Source: Campylobacteraceae bacterium | GTDB taxonomy: Bacteria; Campylobacterota; Campylobacteria; Campylobacterales; Sulfurovaceae | Assembly (NCBI GenBank): GCA_027076905.1 | Contig: JALTGP010000044.1 | Span: forward strand, 1-37,506 | Direction: 5' to 3' | DNA length: 37,506 bases | In this document: piece by piece, positions 8,778 through 17,575 of the stretch | Layout of the letters: each line of letters opens with the position of its first letter | How positions within the stretch are numbered: the first letter of the stretch is position 1 | The notes under the pieces: model-generated | Databases searched by the model: none | What the model was told of the DNA's origin: nothing | What the model saw: only the letters and a program-made list of their open reading frames with translations | Position numbers and translations under genes: made by a program

Positions 8778-9830
8778 TTGAAATTAAATATAGTAAATTT
8801 TATTTTATTGCTATTGTTGTTTACACTTACTATTCAAGCCAAAGATTACACACAAAAAGAAGTTACAAAAAACTTTATTAATATGATGGTGAAAGAGCAT
8901 CAGTTTGAAAAGTCATACCTGACCAAACTCCTTAGTGATGTCAAGTTTCAACAGGAAGCATTGGGAATGTTTAACCCAAAGTATCGTAAAAAAATAAAAA
9001 AGAGTAATGACAAAAAGATTAATAAAAAAAAGCAAATAGTAAAACATGGAAGTTGGGATAGATATGAGAAGATGTTACTAGGAGATACCCGAGTCAAAAA
9101 AGGAGTGGCGTATATGCGAGAGCATCGTACAATATTTGCTGAGGTCTATAGAGAGTATGGTGTACCTCCTGAGTATATTACGGCTATTATTGGAGTAGAG
9201 AGCTACTATGGTTATAATCGTGGGAAGTTTCCTGTATTTGATACGTTAACTACTTTGGCGTTTGAGGATAATAGACGAAGCAAATATTTTAGATATGAAC
9301 TTAAGAAGTTTTTGCTTCTCTCTAAGTCTGAAAAATTTAATCCTAAAAAAGTCAAAGGCTCATTTGCAGGGGCAATTGGATTGGGGCAGTTTATGCCAAG
9401 TGCCTATAAACCTTTTGCTGTGGACTTCAACAAAGATGGTAAAAAAAGTATGCAGACCACTTCAGATGCCATTGCAGGGATAGCAAATTATTTTAAAAAA
9501 AATGGATGGAAAAAAGGAGAGACTGTAGCAGTTAGGGTCTCTTACAAAGGTAATCGCTATACAGAGAGGAAAACAGGCTACCCTTATAAATATTCACGAG
9601 TAGAGCTAGAGGGTATAACTCCAAAATATGCCAAATGGCATTATGATGGTAAAGTTAGAATTATCAAACTAAAGAGATATGCGTATGATGAGCTTTGGTA
9701 TGGGGCTAAAAATTTTTATGTGATAACGCGATATAACCATAGTTCCTATTATGCTATGGCAATACACCAACTGGCTCAAAAGATAAAAAAAGGTTACAAA
9801 AAAAAATATGCTGATAATTTTTCTAACTAA
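8778..9830 (+). CDS. MltB-type lytic murein transglycosylase
   Basis: Periplasmic peptidoglycan-cleaving enzyme that forms 1,6-anhydromuramyl ends. The 350-aa protein starts at TTG, supported by AGGG at 8767-8770 with 7-nt spacing, and begins with a signal peptide ending near TIQAK. The SLT_2/MltB domain spans about residues 85-330. The catalytic Glu lies in IIGVESYYG, followed by the family motifs FDTLTTLAF, GAIGLGQFMPSAYK (with substrate-groove residues) and DAIAGIANYFKKNGW. A Lys-rich basic stretch (about 70-90) precedes the domain and should suit contact with anionic wall polymers (inference). No lipobox is visible, so unlike E. coli MltB it is probably a soluble periplasmic form. Its stop overlaps the stop of the convergent receiver gene by 4 nt. 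Confidence 0.9.
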   Translation: MKLNIVNFILLLLLFTLTIQAKDYTQKEVTKNFINMMVKEHQFEKSYLTKLLSDVKFQQEALGMFNPKYRKKIKKSNDKKINKKKQIVKHGSWDRYEKMLLGDTRVKKGVAYMREHRTIFAEVYREYGVPPEYITAIIGVESYYGYNRGKFPVFDTLTTLAFEDNRRSKYFRYELKKFLLLSKSEKFNPKKVKGSFAGAIGLGQFMPSAYKPFAVDFNKDGKKSMQTTSDAIAGIANYFKKNGWKKGETVAVRVSYKGNRYTERKTGYPYKYSRVELEGITPKYAKWHYDGKVRIIKLKRYAYDELWYGAKNFYVITRYNHSSYYAMAIHQLAQKIKKGYKKKYADNFSN

Positions 9831-10207
9831 TGAATAGTATTATACAATTTAAGAATCGAAGAGAGTAGTTTCTCTTCAGTAATAGGGTTGATAAGAAAGT
9901 CATGTGCTCCTGCGTTGAAGGCATCTTTTTTAAAGAGGTCATTGGATGAAATAGCAATAACTGGGGCGTGTTTCAGAAGAGGGTTACCTAGATACTCTTG
10001 TAGAAACTCTATTCCATTGAGAATAGGCATCTCGATATCAAGTAAAATAAGATTAATATCATTCTCTTTTTGACAGATATTCAATGCCTCTCTTCCATTA
10101 CTAGCTTCAAGAGTTTGCACTTTGTATAGCTCTTTATAAAGAATGGAGCTTAAAAGTTTCCTATTAATATAATCATCATCTACCATCAATACTTTAAATT
10201 CAACCAT
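9827..10207 (-). CDS. Single-domain response regulator receiver (CheY-like), lacking the conserved lysine
   Basis: A 126-aa stand-alone receiver domain with no output module. The acidic pocket Asp10-Asp11 (MVDDDY) and the phospho-acceptor Asp57 (LLLDIEMP) are present, and the switch residue is Ser87 (AISSN). The invariant lysine of the receiver fold, normally in a KP motif, is Asn107 here (FLINPIT). Loss of that Lys usually changes phosphorylation-dependent signalling, so behaviour may be atypical. Its ATG directly abuts the stop of the hybrid kinase upstream, so it is the last gene of the four-gene signalling operon and probably receives phosphate from its kinase or HPt. As a lone receiver it must act through protein-protein contact, CheY/DivK-style, or as a phosphate sink (inference). 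Confidence 0.88.
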   Translation of the reverse strand: MVEFKVLMVDDDYINRKLLSSILYKELYKVQTLEASNGREALNICQKENDINLILLDIEMPILNGIEFLQEYLGNPLLKHAPVIAISSNDLFKKDAFNAGAHDFLINPITEEKLLSSILKLYNTIH

Positions 10208-13200
10208 CTATCTTCTCCTGTATTTTTGAATTGCACTCATTAGTTTATCTTTACTCATCACACCGATAATCTCCTCTTGAATATAGCTGTTTTGCAACTT
10301 ATCATCAGGCTTATTAAGACTAAGACGAATAATATTCATTCGATTATGATGCTTGGAAAGGGCTTTTTGATGCAGTTTTTCAATCTCAATATCAATAAAT
10401 AGTAAATCATAATTAGTATCTTGAACTTTACTTTCGAGATTCTTAACGGTGTCTAAAATTTCAATTTTATATGTTAAATTAGAGAGAACCTTAGAGAGTA
10501 TTTGTGCTTCAAGAGGATTTTTTTTTGCAATCAGTATGATTCGTTCAGTTGTCTCATTTTCCTCTTCCTCCTCTTCAAAGAGCAGTGAAATTCCATTTGC
10601 TTGGGTGATGGATGTTGGTTTTATCTCCTCTAGGACATCGCTCTGTTGCTGTTTATTTCTATCTTGTTTTTTATCATTTTCGGGTTCTTTCTCCTCCTCT
10701 TCATTACTAGAGAAGTCCTGTTCTAAAAACTTTTTAAGAATAAACAGCAGTTCACTAGTCTCAATAGGTTTGGGAATATAATCATCTAATCCCTCCTCTA
10801 TAAAACGCTCTTTGTCCCCTTTAAGTGCATTGGCGGTAAGTGCTATGATTGGGGTATGTGTAATTTTTTCCTCTTTTTCATAGTTGAGTATCTCGTTTGT
10901 TGCTTCAACTCCATCCATGACAGGCATCTGTATGTCCATAAATATTAAATCATAGCTATTGGTTCGGTATCTTTCAAATGCTTCAAGACCATTGTTGGCA
11001 AGTTCAACCTCTAGTCCATAACGTATGAGAATCTGTTTGACAAGCTTTTGGTTAATAAAGTTATCTTCTGCTACTAAAATTTTACCTTTGAATTGAATGT
11101 TTTGAAACTGTACAGCTTTGTTAGATAGTTTGTTTTGCTCTTCTGTGTTGCTATATTGCTCTTTTTGAACCTCTGCAATGGCATTAATATTATTGAGTAT
11201 TTTTGTTGGTGTAACAGGTTTATAGATAATTTTACTTTTAGAGAGACCAAAGCCTTCAATTTTTGCTCTATTTGAAAAACTTGAGATGATAGTAATCCTC
11301 TTGGAGTTTAGTTTTTTTATATGTGTTAAGATGTCATCGTTTATGTTGTCAATATCTATCCATATATTATTGGATTTAGACTCATCTCCAAACAGTTTTA
11401 AATCAGAAGCAGTATGTAGTTTTTGAATCTCAAGGTTAAAATAGTTTAGATACTTTTCAATATTGATATCACTTTGACTGGCTACTCTATTTTGATACTT
11501 CACAATAGAAACATCTCGATCTATACTCATGTCACAAAGTGCTGTATCCTCTTGAATCTCTTCTAGTTTTAGGGTAAAGTGAAATCTTGTTCCTTTCTCT
11601 TTTTGGCTCTCTAGTTTTAGCTCACTTTTCATCAGCTCCAAGAATTTTGTTGAGATGGTAAGCCCCAATCCTGTTCCCCCATACTTTCGAGTAATAGAGA
11701 CATCAGCTTGTGTAAATGCAGCAAAGACATTGAGTTGTTGCTCTTTTGTCATTCCTACCCCATCATCTTCAATACTAAATGAAATAACGGCGTTGTTGTC
11801 ACTGGTCGTAACTTTTAGTATCTCAACAGTTATATGTCCTCCAAAGTCTGTAAATTTTACTGCATTACTCATAAGGTTAATGAGAACCTCTTTGATTTTT
11901 ATGGCATCACCTAGAAGTTTTTTGTTTATCTGTGGATCAAGATAGAAGGTAAGTTCTATCTCTTTCTCTGAAGCTTTTACTCCATAGGTCTCTATGGCAT
12001 TCTCAAACTCTATAATAGGGTCAAATATAATATTCTCAATCTCTACATTATTACTCTCTATTTTTGATAGATCAAGTATGTTATTGATAATACTTAAAAG
12101 ATTTTCTGAACTCTTTTCAATAATTGAGGTAAACTCTGTCTGTTCTCCATCTAGTTGTGTGCTTTGTAGCAGTTGTGTAAAGCCTACAATTCCATTGAGT
12201 GGTGTTCTGATTTCATGAGACATATTGGCTAAAAATAGAGATTTTGAAGCATTTGCTTCGAGTGCTTGTCGTTTATCTTGTCGTGCATTCTCTATTAAAA
12301 TTTCTAAAAATCGATAGGCATCTTTAATCCCTTTATTGGTATTGAGATTAATGCTTTTTAGGGTATTTAAGCTAGGAACATCAAAATTTTCATCGGATTC
12401 TACCTCTTTTACTGTATTGTTTAAGATATCCTCTAAGCTTTTTATATTATTAGAAATTTCATTTCTTGTTTTGTAGCCTAAAAAAGTAAGAAGCAGTGCT
12501 AAAATCCAGAAGAAAGTTGCCACAATTAAAATAATAATATATTTTAAGATATAGGCATCATTTTCTATTGCCAATGACTTCTCAATCTCTTTTTGAATTA
12601 AGGCAAACTGATTGATTTTATCGGTGTGCATAATATGCCAACTTACAGGGTCAATAGAGAACTTTCCATCATTGATATTTGATTGTAATTTTGAGTAAGA
12701 GGTCTCTATCTCTCGGTGGATATTTTTATAATCACGGGTATCAGTATGGAGGTTGATTCTATCTCTTAAATCCAAATCACCAACTTCTAAAGGAGAAAAA
12801 GTATTGGATTTACTCTTAGCATAGTTCCAAAAGGTAATATCTTTTTGTGTTAATGCTATCTGTTTCATTAAAAAATAGTTGACAAAATCTCTCTCTAACG
12901 AAGAGTACTCTGTGGCAATATATAGTTGAGATAGAGAAGTGACCAACGAGGCTATCTCATTATTAAGTTTATAGTGGTTAATCAGAAGTTGCTGTTCTAG
13001 TATTGGAGTGGTAAGGGTTTTGGTATATTTTTTCTCAAATGCCTGATAAAATGATAGCTTTCTTTGGTCAATTTCTGCTCGATAGGAGGGAAGTTTGTCA
13101 AGATTATCAAAAATATTTTGGGAGATATGTTTATTTTGAAATTTTGACAATCCAGAGAAGAGAGACTGCTTATTGATAGGAACAATATGTTGTTTCATTT

Positions 13201-13471
13201 TTTCAATAGAGGCATCAGTATTGAGTCTCTGTCTTATAAGTTCATCTTTTGCTTTTTTACCTTTTGAGCCAAGAAAAATAGAGTTTAGCCCTCTCTCTTT
13301 TCCCAATTGTGTAATGGTATCATTAAAAAAAACATTATTTTTTATAATAATTTTTAGCTCATTTGCTTTATGGTATTGACCGTAAGAGTTAAAAAAAAAG
13401 TAGCTAGAGACAATGAAAAGTAGCATTATAGGCAACATACTTATTAATCGTAATTTATTGTTTATTTGCAT
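10208..13471 (-). CDS. Hybrid sensor histidine kinase: NIT sensor, kinase core, three receiver-like domains
   Basis: Inner-membrane hybrid kinase of 1087 aa (BarA-like architecture). TM1 is at about 9-28. A periplasmic helical sensor (about 35-300) matches the nitrate/nitrite-sensing NIT domain pattern (LGKERGLNSIFLGS, then RQRLNTDAS). TM2 is at about 307-330. The HisKA phospho-site His419 lies in ANMSHEIRTPLNG. The HATPase has NLMSNAVKF (N box), DDGVGM and GGTGLGL (G boxes). Three receiver-like modules follow: a degenerate one (about 655-760, retaining KPVTP), a canonical one (about 793-910, Asp846 in FMDIQMP), and after a Glu-rich linker a third (about 965-1085) whose acidic pair is replaced by KK. 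The ribosome site is AAAGG. The neighbouring HPt protein should complete a His-Asp-His-Asp relay. The ligand is unproven; NIT domains are linked to nitrate/nitrite in only some proteins. Confidence 0.9.
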   Translation of the reverse strand: MQINNKLRLISMLPIMLLFIVSSYFFFNSYGQYHKANELKIIIKNNVFFNDTITQLGKERGLNSIFLGSKGKKAKDELIRQRLNTDASIEKMKQHIVPINKQSLFSGLSKFQNKHISQNIFDNLDKLPSYRAEIDQRKLSFYQAFEKKYTKTLTTPILEQQLLINHYKLNNEIASLVTSLSQLYIATEYSSLERDFVNYFLMKQIALTQKDITFWNYAKSKSNTFSPLEVGDLDLRDRINLHTDTRDYKNIHREIETSYSKLQSNINDGKFSIDPVSWHIMHTDKINQFALIQKEIEKSLAIENDAYILKYIIILIVATFFWILALLLTFLGYKTRNEISNNIKSLEDILNNTVKEVESDENFDVPSLNTLKSINLNTNKGIKDAYRFLEILIENARQDKRQALEANASKSLFLANMSHEIRTPLNGIVGFTQLLQSTQLDGEQTEFTSIIEKSSENLLSIINNILDLSKIESNNVEIENIIFDPIIEFENAIETYGVKASEKEIELTFYLDPQINKKLLGDAIKIKEVLINLMSNAVKFTDFGGHITVEILKVTTSDNNAVISFSIEDDGVGMTKEQQLNVFAAFTQADVSITRKYGGTGLGLTISTKFLELMKSELKLESQKEKGTRFHFTLKLEEIQEDTALCDMSIDRDVSIVKYQNRVASQSDINIEKYLNYFNLEIQKLHTASDLKLFGDESKSNNIWIDIDNINDDILTHIKKLNSKRITIISSFSNRAKIEGFGLSKSKIIYKPVTPTKILNNINAIAEVQKEQYSNTEEQNKLSNKAVQFQNIQFKGKILVAEDNFINQKLVKQILIRYGLEVELANNGLEAFERYRTNSYDLIFMDIQMPVMDGVEATNEILNYEKEEKITHTPIIALTANALKGDKERFIEEGLDDYIPKPIETSELLFILKKFLEQDFSSNEEEEKEPENDKKQDRNKQQQSDVLEEIKPTSITQANGISLLFEEEEEENETTERIILIAKKNPLEAQILSKVLSNLTYKIEILDTVKNLESKVQDTNYDLLFIDIEIEKLHQKALSKHHNRMNIIRLSLNKPDDKLQNSYIQEEIIGVMSKDKLMSAIQKYRRR

Positions 13472-13493
13472 GATAGGACCTTTCTTTATCTAT

Positions 13494-14744
13494 TTAAATG
13501 CTGTTTCTTTGTTTCATATAATCCTCTAAAGAGATAAAAAGACCCCAGTATTTTTTAAATAAGGGTTCTAATTTATCATAGTTTGTAGCGAATTGAATCT
13601 CTTCTAAGACATCGGCTAGTTCATTAATACGAAGGTTACTTGCCGCCCCTTTTAATTTATGTCCAAGCTCATGAATATTGTCAAGGTCTTTTTGATAATA
13701 GGATGTCAAAAGATGGTCTTTGTCATGGTGCGCTTGTTCAATAAAGTCCTCAACAAACTCTTCAATTAAAACAACGGGTAGATTTAATTCATTGGCTGCA
13801 ATTTTAGGGTTGTAGTTGATAGGAAGAGCTTTTATATTATCAAGGGTAAACTTGGTCTCCTTTTTACTACTCTCTTTTGCTTGAGGTGTAGGGGTGGTTT
13901 CCTTTTGAGTATCTTCTAAATCAAAAAGTGCCAAATCATTATCAAAGTCGATGTCTAGGTCAAGTTTATCAGGTGTGGTTGGATGAGATGTGGTGGTTTG
14001 GGATATGGTAGTTTTAGAAACGTTTGTATCTGTAAAGTCAAGAGAGAGTTCCTCCTCTTTCTTATCTACATTAGAGAGAAGTTCAGTAAAAGTACTATTA
14101 AGCTTCTCCTCTTTTTGAACACTATCTAAGGAGTCTTTTTCTAAAAGATTTTTCATCTCTGATTGATGTATATTTTTAGGCTTTTTAAGCGTTAAAAGTG
14201 CTAGTTTAGTATAGTACTCATCAACTAAAGGCAGACGCTCATCTTTTGGTAGTTTTTTGATTTTTAGTAGCAGTATATTGATATTTGGTATCTTTAGCGT
14301 CAAGGCGAGGTTTGATAGGTTTTTAACAACCTTATCATCTCCATCTTGAAGACGTTGTTCATCAATAATTGATTGGTCTATAAAGCTATCAAGATAGAGT
14401 TTATAATCGTCAACAGTCAATCCAATCTCTTGTGCAATTTTAGCCACATCAAGATAGATTGGTTCGTAATTAATATGGATATTATACCCATCACTGTTGG
14501 TCTCAATAGCATTAGATAGCTCTATTAATTTTATCTCTTTACCATTTGTATAGAGTATGTTCTCTTTAAAATTGGCGATAATTTTTCTCTTTTGGTCTAA
14601 AAATTCTAATTTATTGTTCTCAAACTTAATACTGTCTATAGCTCTAGCAGTGAAAAGCTCATCAAATGTTGCGTACCCAAGTAGCTCAATAAATTTCTTG
14701 TCTGCTAATATTAGTTCTTTTTTATCATTGTATCCGTAATACAT
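13494..14744 (-). CDS. Histidine phosphotransfer protein with PAS-like N-terminus and two HPt modules (first degenerate)
   Basis: A 416-aa cytoplasmic protein of unusual make-up. Residues about 1-95 look like a shortened PAS fold (KKFIELLGYATFDEL). Residues about 100-185 and 310-410 are two copies of a helical HPt module with parallel starts: AKIAQEIGLTVDDYKLYLDSF and KIAANELNLPVVLIEEFVEDF. The second has the phosphotransfer motif HKLKGAASNL with His362. In the first copy the equivalent segment reads NLSNLALTLKI and the histidine is gone. A Ser/Thr/Asp-rich linker with KEE and TTSHPTT runs joins them. It lies 22 nt upstream of the hybrid kinase and should carry phosphate from the kinase's receiver to the final receiver protein. 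The degenerate copy may serve docking or dimerisation (inference). Confidence 0.82.
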   Translation of the reverse strand: MYYGYNDKKELILADKKFIELLGYATFDELFTARAIDSIKFENNKLEFLDQKRKIIANFKENILYTNGKEIKLIELSNAIETNSDGYNIHINYEPIYLDVAKIAQEIGLTVDDYKLYLDSFIDQSIIDEQRLQDGDDKVVKNLSNLALTLKIPNINILLLKIKKLPKDERLPLVDEYYTKLALLTLKKPKNIHQSEMKNLLEKDSLDSVQKEEKLNSTFTELLSNVDKKEEELSLDFTDTNVSKTTISQTTTSHPTTPDKLDLDIDFDNDLALFDLEDTQKETTPTPQAKESSKKETKFTLDNIKALPINYNPKIAANELNLPVVLIEEFVEDFIEQAHHDKDHLLTSYYQKDLDNIHELGHKLKGAASNLRINELADVLEEIQFATNYDKLEPLFKKYWGLFISLEDYMKQRNSI

Positions 14745-14762
14745 ACTTATTTACCTCATTTT

Positions 14763-15161
14763 TTAATCATATTGAGCGTATCGCTCAAGTTCTTCTTCTA
14801 TATCTATTTTTGATGCTGGTTTATGTACCACAATAAAACCGATGATAGTATCATCTTTATCACGTTTTGGTGTACAATGAATACTGCTCCAAAAATACAT
14901 ACCATCACGTCTTATATTTTTAATAGTAGAAAACCATTTTTTTAGTCTTTCTTCCGTTGACCATAGTTTCTCATAAATTTCATCGGGGACATCAGGGTGT
15001 CTAAAAACCTCATGATTTTTTCCAATTAACTCTCTTTTTCGAAAACCTGTCACTTCAGCAAAGTTTGAATTACTAAAAGTGATGATACCATTTATATCAA
15101 TTTCATATATTAAATTTGTTGTATAGGTATATTCAATATCTAATGCAATAAGCTGATGCAC
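14763..15161 (-). CDS. Stand-alone PAS sensor protein (Aer/CetB-like)
   Basis: A 132-aa single PAS domain of the Aer type: NLIYEIDINGIITFSNSNF, VTGFRKRELIGKNH, FRHPDVPDEIYEKLW, then NIRRDGMYFWSSIHCTPKRD. This subclass often binds FAD and senses redox or energy state (Aer in E. coli, CetB in Campylobacter). Flavin binding is plausible but cannot be proved from sequence. There is no membrane segment or output module, so it must act on a partner. It is the first gene of the operon leading into the tandem-HPt protein (19-nt gap), the hybrid kinase and the receiver, which suggests it feeds a second signal into that relay. The start is supported by AAAGGA about 10 nt upstream. Confidence 0.82.
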   Translation of the reverse strand: MHQLIALDIEYTYTTNLIYEIDINGIITFSNSNFAEVTGFRKRELIGKNHEVFRHPDVPDEIYEKLWSTEERLKKWFSTIKNIRRDGMYFWSSIHCTPKRDKDDTIIGFIVVHKPASKIDIEEELERYAQYD

Positions 15162-15207
15162 AAATTTCCTTTCTAAGAGAGTAAATTAATTTATAACCAG
15201 TAACTTT

Positions 15208-15213
15208 ATTATA
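15208..15213 (-). promoter_or_regulatory. Candidate -10 box of the PAS-HPt-kinase-receiver operon
   Basis: The minus strand reads TATAAT about 47 nt upstream of the PAS gene start, within the 176-nt AT-rich spacer separating it from uvrC. It is the best promoter candidate for the whole signalling operon, since no other gap in it exceeds 22 nt. Confidence 0.45.
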
Positions 15214-15337
15214 AAAATACTAAATATTTATTTAAATAAAACTATTTGATTGTATTAAAGAAAAATTTTAAGGTCTATTTTACACTTATAAATAATAAAT
15301 GTTCATTTTAAGCTCCGAATTAACATTATACAATAAA

Positions 15338-17131
15338 TTATGTTTTTAAATTCTTAGCGATTGTGGTAGAGGTGGCAAGTGCTAATTCTTCGAAACTAGC
15401 ATTTTTTATCGCTTCAAAAGTACCAAAATAGTTCAGAAGTTTCTTAATCGTAGCAGAACCTATTCCCTTTTTTTGAAGCAGTGAGTTTTGGGTATCCTCT
15501 TTTCGTTTTCTATTTTGGTGATAGGCGATGGCAAAACGGTGTGCCTCATCTCGTTGACGCTGTACCCACTGTAGATATTTATCTGTAGGGCTTAATTTAA
15601 AAACAGACTCTTTGGTATAGATAATGTCTTTAGCCGATCCTTTAGCTCGGTGGGCTTTATGATCTAGCTTCTCTTTGGCGATGGCGATGACATCTAATCG
15701 CATATTCACCTCATCAAGTAGTTTGAGTGCGAGTTGTCTTAGTGTCTCTCCTCCATCAAGTATCCACAAGTTGGGTGCAGGGTTTTTGCCAAAGCTATCA
15801 ATCCTACGGCGTAGCATCTCTCTCATCTGTCCATACTCATCTTTGGCTTGAAGTTTATACCGTCGGTAGTGATTCTTTTGCCATTTTCCCTCATTCCAAA
15901 CCACCATAGCTCCTACCGTGGCGACCCCCATCATATGAGAGTTGTCAAATGATTCCACCCTATATGGTAGCGTCTCTAGCTCAAATAGTTCAGATATTTT
16001 AGGCTCTATCTCCTCTTGGTCTCTCTGTTTTAGAATCTCATGAGCATTGCTAATAGCAAGTGTGGTTAATCTTTTTTTTGAGCCTTTTAAGGGATGATGA
16101 ATAGTTATTGTTTTAGAGAAGCGTTTTGATAAAAGGGTTGATATCTCCTCTTTGTCTTCAAAATTATCAGCAACCAAAATTGTTTTGGCTATTTGTGGTG
16201 TTTCATTGTGATAAAACTCCAATAACGCCTGTTTATAGGCTTCATTCTCATCATAGATATTTACGCCTCTAAATGTTGAAAATGCTGAAGAGATAATTTT
16301 TCCTTGACGCATAAAAAGTTTAATGATAACCCCTTTACTCTTTCCATTGACAATGGCAAAAATATCCATATCTTCCAATGATTTTAGGTCAAGATGTGAG
16401 CCAATAGTTAGTTTTTCAAGCGTTTGAATATTGTCACGAAGTTTTCCCGCCTCTTCATAGCGTTCACTAAGTGCGAGTTTCATCATTTTCTCATGTAATA
16501 CTTTTATGAGAATATAACGTTTGCTTATTGATTCTTTGGCTTTGGTAATGATGATTTGATATTCCTCTTTTGTGATTTTCCCTTCGCATGGGGCTAGACA
16601 CTTCTCTATTTGATAAAAGAGACAGGCTTTTTTCCCATTAAGGCATGACTTTTTTTGAACCATAGGAAAAACCTCATAGAGCGTATCAAGCAGAACCTTT
16701 CCCCCATTTGGGAAGGGTCCATAATAGGAGATACTGTTACCTTTGATATTTTTATTTTTGATAATTTTTCGAGTGAGTTCAAATCGTGGAAATGCTTGGG
16801 ACTCATCTATATAGATATAGGGATAGGTTTTATCATCACGAAGTAGAATATTATATTTGGGATTTAACTGCTTAATAAGAGAGTTCTCCAAAATCAGTGC
16901 ATCTGTTTCTGTCTCTACGATAATATACTCAATTGTTACAGCTTGTGCTAACATTCGTCTGATTCTAACTTCAAGGGTAGGGTTGGGTTGTAGTGTTGGG
17001 GTGAAACGCCAATAACTTTTGACACGATTTTTTAAATTTTTTGCTTTTCCCACATAGAGCACTCTTCCACTTTCATCAAAATATTGGTAAATACCTGCTT
17101 GGGTAGGTAGGTTTTGAATAATTTTTAGCAT
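15338..17131 (-). CDS. uvrC: Excinuclease ABC subunit C
   Basis: Makes both incisions around bulky DNA lesions in nucleotide excision repair, working with UvrA and UvrB. The 597-aa length is normal. Domains in order: GIY-YIG nuclease for the 3' incision (about 10-95: AGIYQYF, RVLYVGKAKNLKNRV); UVR coiled motif that contacts UvrB (about 205-240: LALSERYEEAGKLRDNI); RNase H-like nuclease for the 5' incision (VESFDNSHMMGVATVGAMVV, LWILDGGE); and a C-terminal helix-hairpin-helix (about 550-595: KKGIGSATIKKLLNYFGTFEAI). Its start directly abuts the stop of the DUF721 gene, so the two form an operon. Confidence 0.96.
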   Translation of the reverse strand: MLKIIQNLPTQAGIYQYFDESGRVLYVGKAKNLKNRVKSYWRFTPTLQPNPTLEVRIRRMLAQAVTIEYIIVETETDALILENSLIKQLNPKYNILLRDDKTYPYIYIDESQAFPRFELTRKIIKNKNIKGNSISYYGPFPNGGKVLLDTLYEVFPMVQKKSCLNGKKACLFYQIEKCLAPCEGKITKEEYQIIITKAKESISKRYILIKVLHEKMMKLALSERYEEAGKLRDNIQTLEKLTIGSHLDLKSLEDMDIFAIVNGKSKGVIIKLFMRQGKIISSAFSTFRGVNIYDENEAYKQALLEFYHNETPQIAKTILVADNFEDKEEISTLLSKRFSKTITIHHPLKGSKKRLTTLAISNAHEILKQRDQEEIEPKISELFELETLPYRVESFDNSHMMGVATVGAMVVWNEGKWQKNHYRRYKLQAKDEYGQMREMLRRRIDSFGKNPAPNLWILDGGETLRQLALKLLDEVNMRLDVIAIAKEKLDHKAHRAKGSAKDIIYTKESVFKLSPTDKYLQWVQRQRDEAHRFAIAYHQNRKRKEDTQNSLLQKKGIGSATIKKLLNYFGTFEAIKNASFEELALATSTTIAKNLKT

Positions 17132-17575
17132 TTAGTTGTCTCTTATTGAGTTTTTAATTTTGGAAAATGCCTCTTGTAGCTCTTTGTCTTCACTTTTTAC
17201 CATAAAATCACCATGAGCAACCTCTTGATAATAGGGAACAGTTGAGACGATTTTTTTCTCTTTTAGAATTGAGATATGTTTTGAGTTAAAAAGTATCACC
17301 TTTGAGGCTTTCATCTGTTGACACTTTTCATCACTCTTTGCTAACATACTTAATATAGTTTTTAATAAATCTTTATTATAATTGAGCTCCATTTTAAACC
17401 CTGGGTGAGATAGTGCCACAAAAAGTGTATCTTCTCGAAGATATACAAAGGCGATTGCTTTTTGAAACCTAGGTGCTAAAAAGGAGAGAAACTTCTGATA
17501 GCAGTAGTGCTTCTTAAGTAATTTAAACTCAGGTAGGTTGGTTATATGCGAAAGAATAGTATGGGCATTTTTCAT
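17132..17575 (-). CDS. DUF721/DciA-like protein
   Basis: A 147-aa protein with the layout of the DUF721 family: an N-terminal helical segment, then AIAFVYLREDTLFVALSHPGFKMELNYNKDLLKTIL, matching the family's compact strand-helix core. DciA members of DUF721 help load the replicative helicase in bacteria without DnaC/DnaI. Whether this epsilon version does so is an inference, since its sequence is divergent. It sits immediately upstream of uvrC in the same operon. No clear ribosome site precedes the ATG at 17575, and its first 30 nt overlap the opposite-strand small lipoprotein gene, so the start could be slightly further in. Confidence 0.6.
   Translation of the reverse strand: MKNAHTILSHITNLPEFKLLKKHYCYQKFLSFLAPRFQKAIAFVYLREDTLFVALSHPGFKMELNYNKDLLKTILSMLAKSDEKCQQMKASKVILFNSKHISILKEKKIVSTVPYYQEVAHGDFMVKSEDKELQEAFSKIKNSIRDN

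Noticed and set aside
15162-15337. Spacer between the PAS gene and uvrC examined for RNA genes
   Set aside because: AT-rich with no cloverleaf, stable stem or coding frame; only a promoter candidate is supportable.
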